Source: Candidatus Poribacteria bacterium
GTDB taxonomy: Bacteria; Poribacteria; WGA-4E; PCPOR2b
Direction: 5' to 3'
NCBI GenBank assembly: GCA_027296925.1
Contig: JAPUIP010000665.1
Coordinates: forward strand, 1-16,924
Length of the DNA: 16,924 nucleotides
This document shows positions 6,892 to 14,785 of this stretch, one piece after another (positions within the stretch are counted from its first letter, which is position 1; each line of letters starts with the position of its first letter). The notes beneath the pieces were generated by a model, which worked only from the letters and a program-made list of their open reading frames with translations, searched no databases and was not told the origin of the DNA. Both the position numbers and the translations under genes were made by a program.

Positions 6892-7899
6892 TTATGAGGT
6901 CTGACCAATAACCAGTTGGTTTACGATTTCCGTTGAAACCAGCTCAATTTCAAGCACGAATTTGTTGACCCAGCTTTCAAAGATCTGGGAGAAAATGAGA
7001 CAGGGAATGGCAATCGTCAAACCACCAGCGGTAGTCAACAGCGCCTGAGAAATACCACCTGCGAGCGCCTGTGGGTCACCGGTACCTTCTAGAGCGATCG
7101 TCGTAAACGCGCTAATCATACCCATTACAGTACCGAGGAGACCAAACAGAGGAGAGATAACCGCAACCGTACCAATTACGGGTATGTTTCGTTCAAGTTC
7201 GGGAATTTCGAGGAGTCCTGCTTCTTGAATCGATTCCTGTATCTCTTCCTTCGTAATCGCCCGTTCTTCGATCTGGGCCTGGCTATATCTCAACAGGCCG
7301 GCTTTGAGAACGTTTGCGAGCGGACCACCTGCCTCTTCACAGGTTGAAACTGCTTCCATAATGTTATCGTTTCGCAATGAATCGGTGATACTGGCCATGA
7401 ACTGTTCTGTACCGAGACGTGAACGACTTCTCATGAATGTGAAGAGGCGCTCAATAATAAAGGTCAACGCCGCCACAGAACAGAGAAGAAGCGGCCAGAA
7501 GACCATACCAAACTTGGCGAAGAACGTGACAATCGTGTCCTTTTTGGTCATCTTCAGTGCAATATAGTGATCACCACCGGCGACAACAGTAACCGGTTTA
7601 CCCTCTCGTGCGCCGTAGCCATCTTTATAAATACTGACTAGATAACGACCGGGGGCTATTCCGGATTTTTCATACTCACCGCTGCTATCGGTTTCGGCTT
7701 CACTTTCGGTGCCATCTGTACTGACGAGAAGAACTCTGACGCCAGCAATTGGCGTTTGCGCCGTTGTGGTATCGACAATGGTCCCACGCACCGTACCGGT
7801 TGTTGTGGAAACACCGGCGACTGTCTCTTGGGCAAATAGAAGCGGGCTGTAAATCATCAACAGACCCGATAAGACTAAAGTTAAACTCAAGCGTTTCAT
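6892..7899 (-). CDS. exbB: MotA/TolQ/ExbB proton channel with N-terminal carboxypeptidase-regulatory-like domain
   Basis: This 335-residue protein has a signal peptide (1-23, ending LLFA before Gln24). A carboxypeptidase-regulatory-like beta-sandwich follows at about 35-118, with GTVRGTIVD, AGVRVLL and PGRYLVSIYKDGY. The ExbB body has membrane segments near 127-150, 239-265 and 280-305. The motifs PLFGLLGTVMGMISAF (250-265) and GGISQALLTTAGGLTIAIP (281-299) carry Thr residues matching those lining the ExbB proton path. Typical ExbB is about 240 residues, so the secreted N-terminal domain is the addition. A GAGGAG site lies 6 bases before the ATG. It leads the exbB-exbD-exbD operon, behind the terminator of the large surface protein gene. 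Periplasmic placement of the extra domain follows from topology. Channel identity is firm; the role of the domain is unknown. Confidence 0.92.
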   Translation of the reverse strand: MKRLSLTLVLSGLLMIYSPLLFAQETVAGVSTTTGTVRGTIVDTTTAQTPIAGVRVLLVSTDGTESEAETDSSGEYEKSGIAPGRYLVSIYKDGYGAREGKPVTVVAGGDHYIALKMTKKDTIVTFFAKFGMVFWPLLLCSVAALTFIIERLFTFMRSRSRLGTEQFMASITDSLRNDNIMEAVSTCEEAGGPLANVLKAGLLRYSQAQIEERAITKEEIQESIQEAGLLEIPELERNIPVIGTVAVISPLFGLLGTVMGMISAFTTIALEGTGDPQALAGGISQALLTTAGGLTIAIPCLIFSQIFESWVNKFVLEIELVSTEIVNQLVIGQTS

Positions 7900-8013
7900 G
7901 TTTTTCTCCTCATTTGCATTCGGAATTCTAAGTCAATCACTTATCGAAACACAATCTAAAATGTTGGCTTATAAACACCTACATTTTTTGAAAGTTTCGG
8001 CAAAATTGAAAAA

Positions 8014-8041
8014 AGCACCAAGCATTTTCATGCCCGGTGCT
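8014..8041 (-). terminator. Intrinsic terminator after the large surface protein gene
   Basis: On the - strand, AGCACC and GGTGCT pair, with further pairing of GCA and TGC inside, followed by a T-run. On + a T-run also follows (8041-8047), so the hairpin could work in both directions. It lies 10 bases after the stop of the 1103-residue protein and about 115 bases before exbB, so those are probably separate transcripts with some readthrough possible. Confidence 0.88.
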
Positions 8042-8050
8042 CTTTTTCGT

Positions 8051-11000
8051 TTAGAAACCCATCATTGCTCGAACGAACGTCGTTGTACTTGTCGTATCTT
8101 CAAGCAAGATTGTGGTTCTCCTGAAACCGGCGAGAACGACGATATTGAAACCAAGCCACTCACCGCGGTTGATGGCCTGAATTTCAAAGATACGTGTCCG
8201 GATGTCCGGACGGAAGAGAATCGGAATGGCTGCCTCCGCGAACGCTGGAGTCGCCAAATACTCTTTGATATTATCATCCCGGTTGCTGAATTTACGGTAC
8301 TGAAAACCACCGAGAATGTTCATTCTTTGCGTGAACTGATAGTCCAAACGGACACCGAGGATATCCTCACGGCTCGCGCGGTTAAATCGCAGGTAATCAA
8401 TGACTGGCTGATCGTCCGGTTGGAATATTTGCGGATTCAGAACCTCGCTAATCTCGTCCCCCTTGCGATCGAACGCCTTGCGCCAGATATATTTGACCAT
8501 CGGTGTCAGCGTGAGATCTTCACCAATTTTGTCAACCCCTGGCAAATCCCCCAGAGGGATTTCATATTTGGCTTTGATAATGGTGATCTGATTGCGGACG
8601 TCCTTTTCTTCATAGCGGCGTGCTATCCAGTTATCTGGATCATAGATCAAACCGACGTCCTCTGCATCCAAGGGGTTAATCCCGTGATCCGGATAGAATG
8701 GAAACGCACGCTTCTCACCATCGGCACGAACCTGCTCGTCTAGCACAAAGAAATCAACGCGATCATCCTTCTCCAATGTTGGGTCATCTTGTGGGAAATC
8801 GAGCGCAACAGCCTCCTCCACATCCGGTTCATACTGCTTTTCGACGACAACAAACAGTTTCGTCTCAAGCGTGAGGTTCGGAATAGCACTATAGAGAAAC
8901 TGGAGACTGGTTGTATTCGACAGTGCATTGAACAGGTCCAGTGCGTCGGATTCTTGCACGGGGTCCAGTTCGCCAGGGCGCAAGGTAATCGAGTACTCAG
9001 GAATATCATCCTCAACGCGAAGCAGACGATTCTGGAAGAGGATCACTCCGAAATCTGGAATGTCCCGCTGATAGACGAGATGGAGGTACTTTGAATTGTT
9101 CTTTCGCCGGCTGGACACCTCGCTCTCGTTTAACCAACCCAACCTGAGTGTTAGGTTATCAAGGATGTCATAGCTGGCAGCGATATGGTATCCCTCGCGA
9201 TCGATACCATACTCATACTGCGGTTCAAAGTCATCTTCGAGTGAATCAACAACCCCGTTGTTATTCAGGTCAATGAGATCTTCAAAAACGGGTGGATCTG
9301 CCTCGAAAATGAGGAAGTCTTCCTGGAAATCTAGGATGCCATTCTGGTCCCGGTCGTCGGCTTGCGGCAGAACACCGTCAAAGTCGATGCTATCTGGCCA
9401 GTCATCATCGTCATCATCATCTTCGATGAGCTGATAGTCTATCGAATCAAATGGATCGATCTCTGCACCCGATTCAGGGGTTCGCGGGAGAGAATAGGTC
9501 TGATCTCTTTCGGTATTCGCGCCCCAGTTATGATAGGTTGTGGTATAACCGGGGTCAATGTGGTAGAAAGTCTCCTCAAGAAAGAACTTTCCAAATCGCT
9601 GCTTCAGGTTGATAAACCAAGCTGTTTCACGGCCCTGCTCACCATCACCATCCACGTCGGTGCCGTCACCACCCAACTTGGCTTCAAATCTTTCCCCTTC
9701 CGTTTCGGAGTATGTGGGGATGCCATTTGCGTCGAGTGCGACGCCAAAAGTGGGATTAGGGCTGCCATCTGCGAGTTCCTCGTTTTCATCTATGGTGATG
9801 TTCGAGCCCTCAATTTCAGGATTCACCCGGCTAAAACCAACTTGATCTTTAGGAATGGTCGGGTATTGCTTAAATTTGCTGTTAATGGAGTAATGGGCAC
9901 GAATGAAGGTGTTAAACAGTGTGCCTTCAAGGTCGATACCATACAGCGCGGCGGCGCGTGCAGCACCGTAGCGATATAGAACCTTACGCGGTTTTCCTTC
10001 GCCTTCCCAACTTTCTGGATCATTGCGGAGGGCACGCCGGTTATCCGTATAATGCGTGGATTGACCATAATTGCCGGGGGCTTCAATCACATCACGGTAC
10101 GGCATTTCAATATGCCCATCTTCGGTCTTAATCCACTCGGCGACCGTGGGATCGTCAGACTGATTCGCTGAGCTAAATCCAATGATGGCGATATTGTAGT
10201 CGCCAGCGACGATCATTTCGAGATCGACGGATTTCACTTGACGGGGATCGATGTCAATATCAGGATCGGTAAAGTCCAATATATACTGCATCGCATCGAA
10301 CCCTTCGACAATCTTCCACCGTCTATCATCAGAATCACGTGGCGGCGCGCTACCCTCTACGGGAACAAGGTCATCAGCAAAAACGCGAATGGTCCGCGTC
10401 TGTTCGGTTCCTAAGGGACGGTCAGGCCCCTCGCTCGAAAGGCCTCGAAGACCTTGCGTGGTAACCCGGATAACCATTTCCTTAAATGCAGCACCGACTC
10501 CACCCTGAACCCTGATGGTATGGTCTCCTCTTTCGGGGTCATGCGCTAGGCCGCCTCTATTATGATTATCCTCTGGGGAATCATCGCGGAAGACAACAAC
10601 GATACGCTCTGGTGGCGTATTTGCCACCGTACCGCCAAATATCGGGTTCTCAACTCTTTCTGGGTGTTCCTTGTGGAGATTCATATAGGTGATACCAACC
10701 CGAAACACATCGCCCAGCAATCCTTGTGCGCGGAATCCGAGCAAACGCGCATTCTCAATGTGGCGCACACCGACATCGGTGAGCCCGTTACGACGACCGA
10801 GTGTTGGTGCAAGGTTAGCCGCTGCATCAGAAAGCTTTGTTGGGTTAGAAATACGTGAATTTAATAGGGTAAAGAGATGACGCTCCTGCGAGAAAGAGAT
10901 ATCCCATCGGATGCCGTCAAACTCTGTTTTGTAGATGATATATCGATTTGGGAACAGCGTCTGGGGTTTAATACGCATATCGTCCCCAATTGCGAATTCG

Positions 11001-11362
11001 GTGTATCTGCCTCGGAAGGCATCTTCCGTCAGGATTGTACGGTCTAACTGTGCGGAGAACCGTTCACTATCAAGCTGGCCGGTCCAACCGACAATCAGTT
11101 CGCCTGTTCTATCAAACTCTTTCTCTTCACGGTAATTGAAAACTTCATTACCTTCCAGCAGCTCTTTACCGAACAAGTCATAGAAGAACTGAGGTTCTTC
11201 TTCTAATTGGAAGCGGTCAGAAAACTTCGCTTGCCCCTCGATAGTTGGTAGAAGCGGCTCCTGCGGGCCAAGACTGGCTGCGCCGCACCCGTAAAGCACG
11301 AGATAACTCAGCAGCCCTGCTGTAATTAACAACACATCAAGTGTGTGTCTGGAAACCTTCAT
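8051..11362 (-). CDS. Large predicted outer-membrane/surface protein with calcium-binding-like loops
   Basis: This 1103-residue protein has no family I can name with confidence. The N-terminus is a secretion signal (hydrophobic 8-24) ending LYGC at Cys26. That is lipobox-like, but Tyr at -2 is atypical, so lipidation is uncertain. The remainder is beta-rich. The last third has alternating polar/hydrophobic strands (GVRLDYQF, MNILGGFQYRKF) and the protein ends in Phe, as outer-membrane barrels do. A strongly acidic middle part holds EF-hand or dockerin-like loops: DVDGDGEQG near 570, a run of seven Asp near 650, DRDQNGILDFQED near 668-680 and DLNNNGVVDSLEDD near 697-710. The ATG has an AAGGAGG site 12 bases upstream, rather far. 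It has a strong promoter with a leader of about 300 bases, and its own terminator precedes exbB. A surface barrel with a calcium-dependent insert is my inference. Confidence 0.8.
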   Translation of the reverse strand: MKVSRHTLDVLLITAGLLSYLVLYGCGAASLGPQEPLLPTIEGQAKFSDRFQLEEEPQFFYDLFGKELLEGNEVFNYREEKEFDRTGELIVGWTGQLDSERFSAQLDRTILTEDAFRGRYTEFAIGDDMRIKPQTLFPNRYIIYKTEFDGIRWDISFSQERHLFTLLNSRISNPTKLSDAAANLAPTLGRRNGLTDVGVRHIENARLLGFRAQGLLGDVFRVGITYMNLHKEHPERVENPIFGGTVANTPPERIVVVFRDDSPEDNHNRGGLAHDPERGDHTIRVQGGVGAAFKEMVIRVTTQGLRGLSSEGPDRPLGTEQTRTIRVFADDLVPVEGSAPPRDSDDRRWKIVEGFDAMQYILDFTDPDIDIDPRQVKSVDLEMIVAGDYNIAIIGFSSANQSDDPTVAEWIKTEDGHIEMPYRDVIEAPGNYGQSTHYTDNRRALRNDPESWEGEGKPRKVLYRYGAARAAALYGIDLEGTLFNTFIRAHYSINSKFKQYPTIPKDQVGFSRVNPEIEGSNITIDENEELADGSPNPTFGVALDANGIPTYSETEGERFEAKLGGDGTDVDGDGEQGRETAWFINLKQRFGKFFLEETFYHIDPGYTTTYHNWGANTERDQTYSLPRTPESGAEIDPFDSIDYQLIEDDDDDDDWPDSIDFDGVLPQADDRDQNGILDFQEDFLIFEADPPVFEDLIDLNNNGVVDSLEDDFEPQYEYGIDREGYHIAASYDILDNLTLRLGWLNESEVSSRRKNNSKYLHLVYQRDIPDFGVILFQNRLLRVEDDIPEYSITLRPGELDPVQESDALDLFNALSNTTSLQFLYSAIPNLTLETKLFVVVEKQYEPDVEEAVALDFPQDDPTLEKDDRVDFFVLDEQVRADGEKRAFPFYPDHGINPLDAEDVGLIYDPDNWIARRYEEKDVRNQITIIKAKYEIPLGDLPGVDKIGEDLTLTPMVKYIWRKAFDRKGDEISEVLNPQIFQPDDQPVIDYLRFNRASREDILGVRLDYQFTQRMNILGGFQYRKFSNRDDNIKEYLATPAFAEAAIPILFRPDIRTRIFEIQAINRGEWLGFNIVVLAGFRRTTILLEDTTSTTTFVRAMMGF

Positions 11363-11537
11363 TATTTTAGCTTGCCTCCTTTGAAATCACAAAGCATTTT
11401 GGGTATTAAAGTTGAGGGTATAAAACCTCGATAATCACATCCATCAGAAATGAAGTTGAAAAATAGGAGAATTGAATCGATGCCGGGTGCCAAGATTTTT
11501 TTACCGGTTATCGATTTTTCGCCCATTTCAACTGGCG

Positions 11538-11552
11538 TCAGTGGTGAAACAT
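11538..11552 (-). promoter_or_regulatory. Possible 4-codon leader ORF with very strong Shine-Dalgarno
   Basis: On the - strand, GGGAGGAGG (11560-11568) lies exactly 7 bases before an ATG (11550-11552) that opens ATG TTT CAC CAC TGA, a Met-Phe-His-His peptide. The site is stronger than that of the 1103-residue protein 190 bases downstream. It could be a translated regulatory leader, or a Shine-Dalgarno inside an RNA structure. No family is recognised. Confidence 0.35.
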
Positions 11553-11664
11553 ATGACAACCTCCTCCCACAAGAATTTTATTAAAAATGTGAGAAACTCA
11601 GGTAGGACCTTTGTTTGTCTGTGTTTTTTTGATGAATTATGCTATTCCCAAAAAAGCGACCTTT

Positions 11665-11693
11665 AAGATACCACTTCTGCAATTTTCTGTCAA
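11665..11693 (-). promoter_or_regulatory. Strong sigma-70-type promoter with extended -10
   Basis: On the - strand, TTGACA (11688-11693), a 17-base spacer and TATCTT (11665-11670) with a TGG extension before the -10. The spacing is ideal and the -35 perfect. Transcription would start near 11658, about 295 bases before the ATG of the large surface protein. Confidence 0.8.
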
Positions 11694-11740
11694 GTGTTTT
11701 TTCATTATTTTCCGGCGTATTTTATTCGTCGATGTTGGTC

Positions 11741-11760
11741 GGATTTTAAGGGGAAAATCC
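11741..11760. repeat. Hairpin GGATTTT / AAAATCC
   Basis: A perfect 7-base stem (11741-11747, 11754-11760) with a 6-base loop, 5 bases from the stronger hairpin at 11766-11801. It may help end transcription of the Wzz-like gene, though no clean T-run follows. Confidence 0.5.
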
Positions 11761-11765
11761 AACGT

Positions 11766-11801
11766 TTGTGCGGCGAAATCAGGTTGGGGTTCGCCGCACA
11801 A
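11766..11801. repeat. Perfect 12-bp inverted repeat TTGTGCGGCGAA
   Basis: The arms 11766-11777 and 11790-11801 are perfect reverse complements with a 12-base loop. It lies about 135 bases beyond the Wzz-like gene stop. It could be the terminator of that gene (with only weak Ts beyond) or a dispersed palindromic repeat. Confidence 0.75.
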
Positions 11802-11934
11802 TCTCTGAAGGGTGTCGTTGATAACCTGATTTTTTGAGAATGAAATCGCCCAATACTTAAATGTTTTACATTGACGTCGCGCCTTTCCGGCGAATATAAA
11901 GACAATTCGAGCCCAACCATGTTTAGTTAAGATC

Positions 11935-14016
11935 TCAGGTCTCTATAAACCCCAAGACGGGAGTTTGTGTATTCTCAAGCCGAGCCCGCGACATGCGAAG
12001 CATCTCTCGTGTGGTTCGATCAAGACCGACGACCAACACAACCGCATCGCAGTGAACGCTTAAAATTAGGCTATCAGCCGTCGGCAAAATAGGTGGGGCA
12101 TCGATCAGGATGAGTTCGTAACGCTGACGAAGCTGTTGGAAAAAAGTCTGTAAGCGTGGCAAACGCAAGAAATCAATCGGATGGGAAGAAAGCGAGCTAG
12201 CGCTAAGTAGATCCAGGTCTGGGATGTCCGTATGTTGAATGACATCCTCCCAATCCATCTGATCGGCTTCAAACACACCCGTTCGATCGGCGTCTGACGA
12301 GAGATCAAAAATCTGATGTTGCACCGGCTGCGACAAATTACAGTCTACGATGAGAACAGCTTCCTTCACAGAAGCCAACGTTGTTCCTAAGTTTGCGGTT
12401 ACGGCCGAAACATCTTCATCGCCGTCGCAACTTGCCAGCATGAGAATTTGCTTACGGATCTCCGGCTGGGATAGATCAATATTTGCGGCGACTGTCCGAT
12501 AATCTTCGGATAGGGCGGGAAAGCTCTGCTCTCGCTCCTTCAGCGTTGCAATCGTACCCAAGTGAAGCAAATCGAGTTCAGACTGAATATCTGCAGCGAG
12601 TCTGTAAGTATTGCCGAAATATTCAATAAGCAAAGCGACAGAGATACCAATAATACAGCCAATGATACCAGCGACAATCGCAACAAATTTGATGCGAGGG
12701 CTCACTGGAATTTTTTGGGGAACTGGAGGGTCAACAACTTCAATACCCCCGCTGATGCGACGATGCCCCGATTCGCTACGCCAATAATCGGATTCAGCAA
12801 TCAAAATTTCCGCTTCAAGGCTCTGTTTGTAGATCTCCTTCTTCAATTCATGAATAAAGTCAATTTCTCGCCGCAGTTTCTCGAAGTACATCTCATTTTC
12901 GGGGATTTCCGTAACCAGGTGCTGAAGTTCACGAGTAACCCCGTCTAACTGCAGTTGAATCTGAGTGAGACTGTTTTCTGAACGCAGAATCATCAATTGC
13001 AGATTGATGAACTGATCTTGTATACGCCAGTGAAGGGAGGATGGCCCCTGAGTGCTCGAAGTGACACCTTTCGCAGCGACGAAACTTTTCAAGTTACTTC
13101 TGATATCGGCAATCTGGGCATCAAGCGCCTTAATCTCAGGGGAATTTTCACCAACTTGCTGCGCAAGCCCAATCCGCTGAGATTCCAGATCCGCTACTTT
13201 TTCCATCTGAAACAGCCAGATTGGATCATGGCTCGTCGTTTCTGAAAGCTTTACATACGCCGGATAGTTCTCAATTTCTTTGCGCAGGTGCTTTAACTCT
13301 AGTTGTGCGCCGCCGAGTTCGCGTTCGATCTGCATCTGCGCATCCCGTAGCCGTGTATGGTGCTCAAGCAGACTCGAAAGCCGTGGGTACAACGTCGCCG
13401 GGCTTCCAGATTTACGGACAAATTGCAGTGCCGCTTCCTCCTGTTTTTTTACCTGTTGGAGGAGCTCCGTCAGTTTCTGATCGAGGAATTCTCGGCGATG
13501 GTCGGCTTTTGCGCGTTCCGCCCGGCTGCGCAGCGCTTGCATTTCGCGGATGAGTTGATTCATCAACAAGGCGGCATTCCGCTCACCGCCTTCGTCTTCA
13601 CGCAGGCGCAATGAGAGTTCAATGTAGCGCGTATCCGAACGGATTCTTGCTTTCAGATTCTGTTTTAAGCTCGGTATGGAAGGGAGATGGCGTGCGCCCC
13701 TAATATCAGCATCCTCCAATTTTTCAATGGCTGATGCCAACATTGATGTTGAGGAAAAACGTTGACCGACTGTCTCCATTTCACTACGGTCAACACCACC
13801 GGACAGGACACTTTGAAAAAGGCTGGTGGAAGATACAGGTGGGCTAGACGGCGGTTGGATAAACAAGATCAGGGTGGAAGCGGCATAAGATTTAGGTAAC
13901 CGCACGCTCACGATAAGCGCAGTTCCCAAAATCAGTAAAAAACTCAGACAGATGACAAAATCATGCTTCCATAAGATCTCCAGATAGTCGCGTAAATGAA
14001 CCTCTCTTTGAGGCAT
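11935..14016 (-). CDS. Wzz-type polysaccharide copolymerase with degenerate BY-kinase domain
   Basis: This 693-residue inner-membrane protein combines a Wzz chain-length module and a CpsD/BY-kinase-like ATPase domain. Membrane segments lie at about 20-40 and 443-466. The second follows the typical proline motif DPPVPQKIPVSPR. Long coiled coils fill roughly 150-405 in the periplasm. The cytoplasmic domain keeps the Walker A' region VLIVDCNLSQP (Asp558) and Walker B YELILIDAPP (Asp639). The Walker A position reads CDGDEDVS (530-537), with Val536 where Lys should be. There is no C-terminal Tyr cluster; the protein stops at GFIET. It therefore probably controls polysaccharide export or length without kinase activity. 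No Wza or glycosyltransferase gene is in the window. The start at 14016 lacks a Shine-Dalgarno. Confidence 0.9.
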   Translation of the reverse strand: MPQREVHLRDYLEILWKHDFVICLSFLLILGTALIVSVRLPKSYAASTLILFIQPPSSPPVSSTSLFQSVLSGGVDRSEMETVGQRFSSTSMLASAIEKLEDADIRGARHLPSIPSLKQNLKARIRSDTRYIELSLRLREDEGGERNAALLMNQLIREMQALRSRAERAKADHRREFLDQKLTELLQQVKKQEEAALQFVRKSGSPATLYPRLSSLLEHHTRLRDAQMQIERELGGAQLELKHLRKEIENYPAYVKLSETTSHDPIWLFQMEKVADLESQRIGLAQQVGENSPEIKALDAQIADIRSNLKSFVAAKGVTSSTQGPSSLHWRIQDQFINLQLMILRSENSLTQIQLQLDGVTRELQHLVTEIPENEMYFEKLRREIDFIHELKKEIYKQSLEAEILIAESDYWRSESGHRRISGGIEVVDPPVPQKIPVSPRIKFVAIVAGIIGCIIGISVALLIEYFGNTYRLAADIQSELDLLHLGTIATLKEREQSFPALSEDYRTVAANIDLSQPEIRKQILMLASCDGDEDVSAVTANLGTTLASVKEAVLIVDCNLSQPVQHQIFDLSSDADRTGVFEADQMDWEDVIQHTDIPDLDLLSASSLSSHPIDFLRLPRLQTFFQQLRQRYELILIDAPPILPTADSLILSVHCDAVVLVVGLDRTTREMLRMSRARLENTQTPVLGFIET

Positions 14017-14041
14017 GAAATCGTATTTTACTGGTCAGTTA

Positions 14042-14047
14042 ATTATA
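14042..14047 (-). promoter_or_regulatory. Possible -10 box (TATAAT) of the Wzz-like gene
   Basis: A perfect TATAAT on the - strand lies 25 bases before the ATG, giving a leader of only about 19 bases without a ribosome site. No -35 hexamer is found at normal spacing (GAACGA at 17 bases), so support is partial. Confidence 0.35.
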
Positions 14048-14120
14048 AAAAACTGCCACTCCCTTCGTTCGTGCAAATGTTAAGAACCGGTGTATCAAAT
14101 TTGGGGGGATAAATAACCCA

Positions 14121-14150
14121 CAGCCGGCAGCATGGGAGTTCTGCCGGCTG
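14121..14150 (-). terminator. Strong GC hairpin after the lipoprotein gene
   Basis: CAGCCGGCAG (14121-14130) and CTGCCGGCTG (14141-14150) are perfect 10-base arms with a 10-base loop, 25 bases after the lipoprotein stop. No real T-run follows on -, so termination may be inefficient or Rho-assisted. Confidence 0.65.
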
Positions 14151-14174
14151 CGCTTACATTGGGCGCCAGAAGAA

Positions 14175-14738
14175 TTACAGGAGGTTGTTCGCGGCACGAA
14201 TTTCCTCCGTACTAAACGCTTCATCATGCCATTCAGTGATGCGCCATTCTCCATCCCTCAACTCAAAGGTGAATACATTATCCCCTTCTGCGAACCACCC
14301 CTGATATCCTCCCTCAAGGGATTCACCATCGGCGACAAATCCTTGGATTCGATAATGGTTCCTAACGGTTGCTTGTGTACGTTCTTCGTTCAACTCGATT
14401 TCTGGTGGTTCAGAAAGCTCGATCTCAATATCCTGAAATCTCGCAAAAACGCGAATTGCAGCATCTCTTTCTGTCCGGATATCCTCGAATATCACATCAT
14501 CCGTTGTGTCAGCATCTGTTCCCATATCCGAGCTGTAAAGGAACCCCTCTTCCCAGAACGCGCTCATATACATCACGACATCTTCGCTCTGATAACCGTC
14601 GCGCCAGTTTTTCAAAGTCCGGTTGATTTCGGAAAGCTCTTTGGGCTGAGCTTTTATGACCTCATTCACATCGCCACAACTTGACAGGAAACCTAAAAAA
14701 AGCAATAAACATGCTAGTTTGACAAACGCCCTTAACAT
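14175..14738 (-). CDS. Putative outer-membrane lipoprotein with NTF2/SnoaL-like fold
   Basis: This 187-residue secreted protein has a lipoprotein signal: a hydrophobic core at 8-17 and the lipobox LSSC with Cys21. Gly at +2 predicts outer-membrane sorting. The mature part (about 40-180) has the alternation of a conical-barrel NTF2/SnoaL-like domain: an N-terminal helix (LSEINRTLKNWRDGY), then strands ending in GEWRITEWHDEA. Such domains bind small ligands or act as enzymes, and no catalytic residue can be assigned. The ATG has a GGAGGTG site 8 bases upstream. It follows the DUF5683-like gene by 43 bases and may be read from that gene's strong promoter or from a weak one at 14757-14785. A strong hairpin follows. 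The fold is likely; the function is unknown. Confidence 0.78.
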   Translation of the reverse strand: MLRAFVKLACLLLFLGFLSSCGDVNEVIKAQPKELSEINRTLKNWRDGYQSEDVVMYMSAFWEEGFLYSSDMGTDADTTDDVIFEDIRTERDAAIRVFARFQDIEIELSEPPEIELNEERTQATVRNHYRIQGFVADGESLEGGYQGWFAEGDNVFTFELRDGEWRITEWHDEAFSTEEIRAANNLL

Positions 14739-14756
14739 AGTTGAAACACCTCCATA

Positions 14757-14785
14757 AGACTAGACTGTGTTCACTAGCCTTTCAA
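14757..14785 (-). promoter_or_regulatory. Possible promoter of the lipoprotein gene
   Basis: On -, TTGAAA (14780-14785), 17 bases, TAGTCT (14757-14762). The -35 is good and the -10 poor. It overlaps the stop codon of the preceding gene. Confidence 0.3.

Larger units (their letters stand above)
11363..11934. other. Gene-free region: long leader, promoter and hairpins
   Basis: This 572-base stretch lies between the Wzz-like gene stop and the large surface protein start. From low to high coordinate it holds the untranslated leader (11363 to about 11658), a strong - strand promoter (11665-11693) and two hairpins (11741-11760, 11766-11801). The part above 11801 shows nothing I can name. The 65-codon frame at 11362-11559 is discussed among rejected items. 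Confidence 0.7.

Noticed and set aside
7900..8013. Promoter for exbB (TTGTGT, 18 bases, TAGAAT)
   Set aside because: Both boxes match only in part and the AT-rich gap offers several equally weak alternatives, so it was not annotated.
7898..8743. 281-codon + strand frame
   Set aside because: Most of it lies antisense to the 3' end of the large surface protein gene and it runs through that gene's terminator. No domain or ribosome site supports it.
9362..9979. 205-codon + strand frame
   Set aside because: Lies wholly antisense inside the 1103-residue gene; no recognisable motif.
11362..11559. 65-codon frame on - ending one base into the surface protein start
   Set aside because: Its TTG start directly abuts the Shine-Dalgarno, too close to be used, and it lacks recognisable features. 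The strong ribosome site instead matches the 4-codon ORF. More likely untranslated leader.
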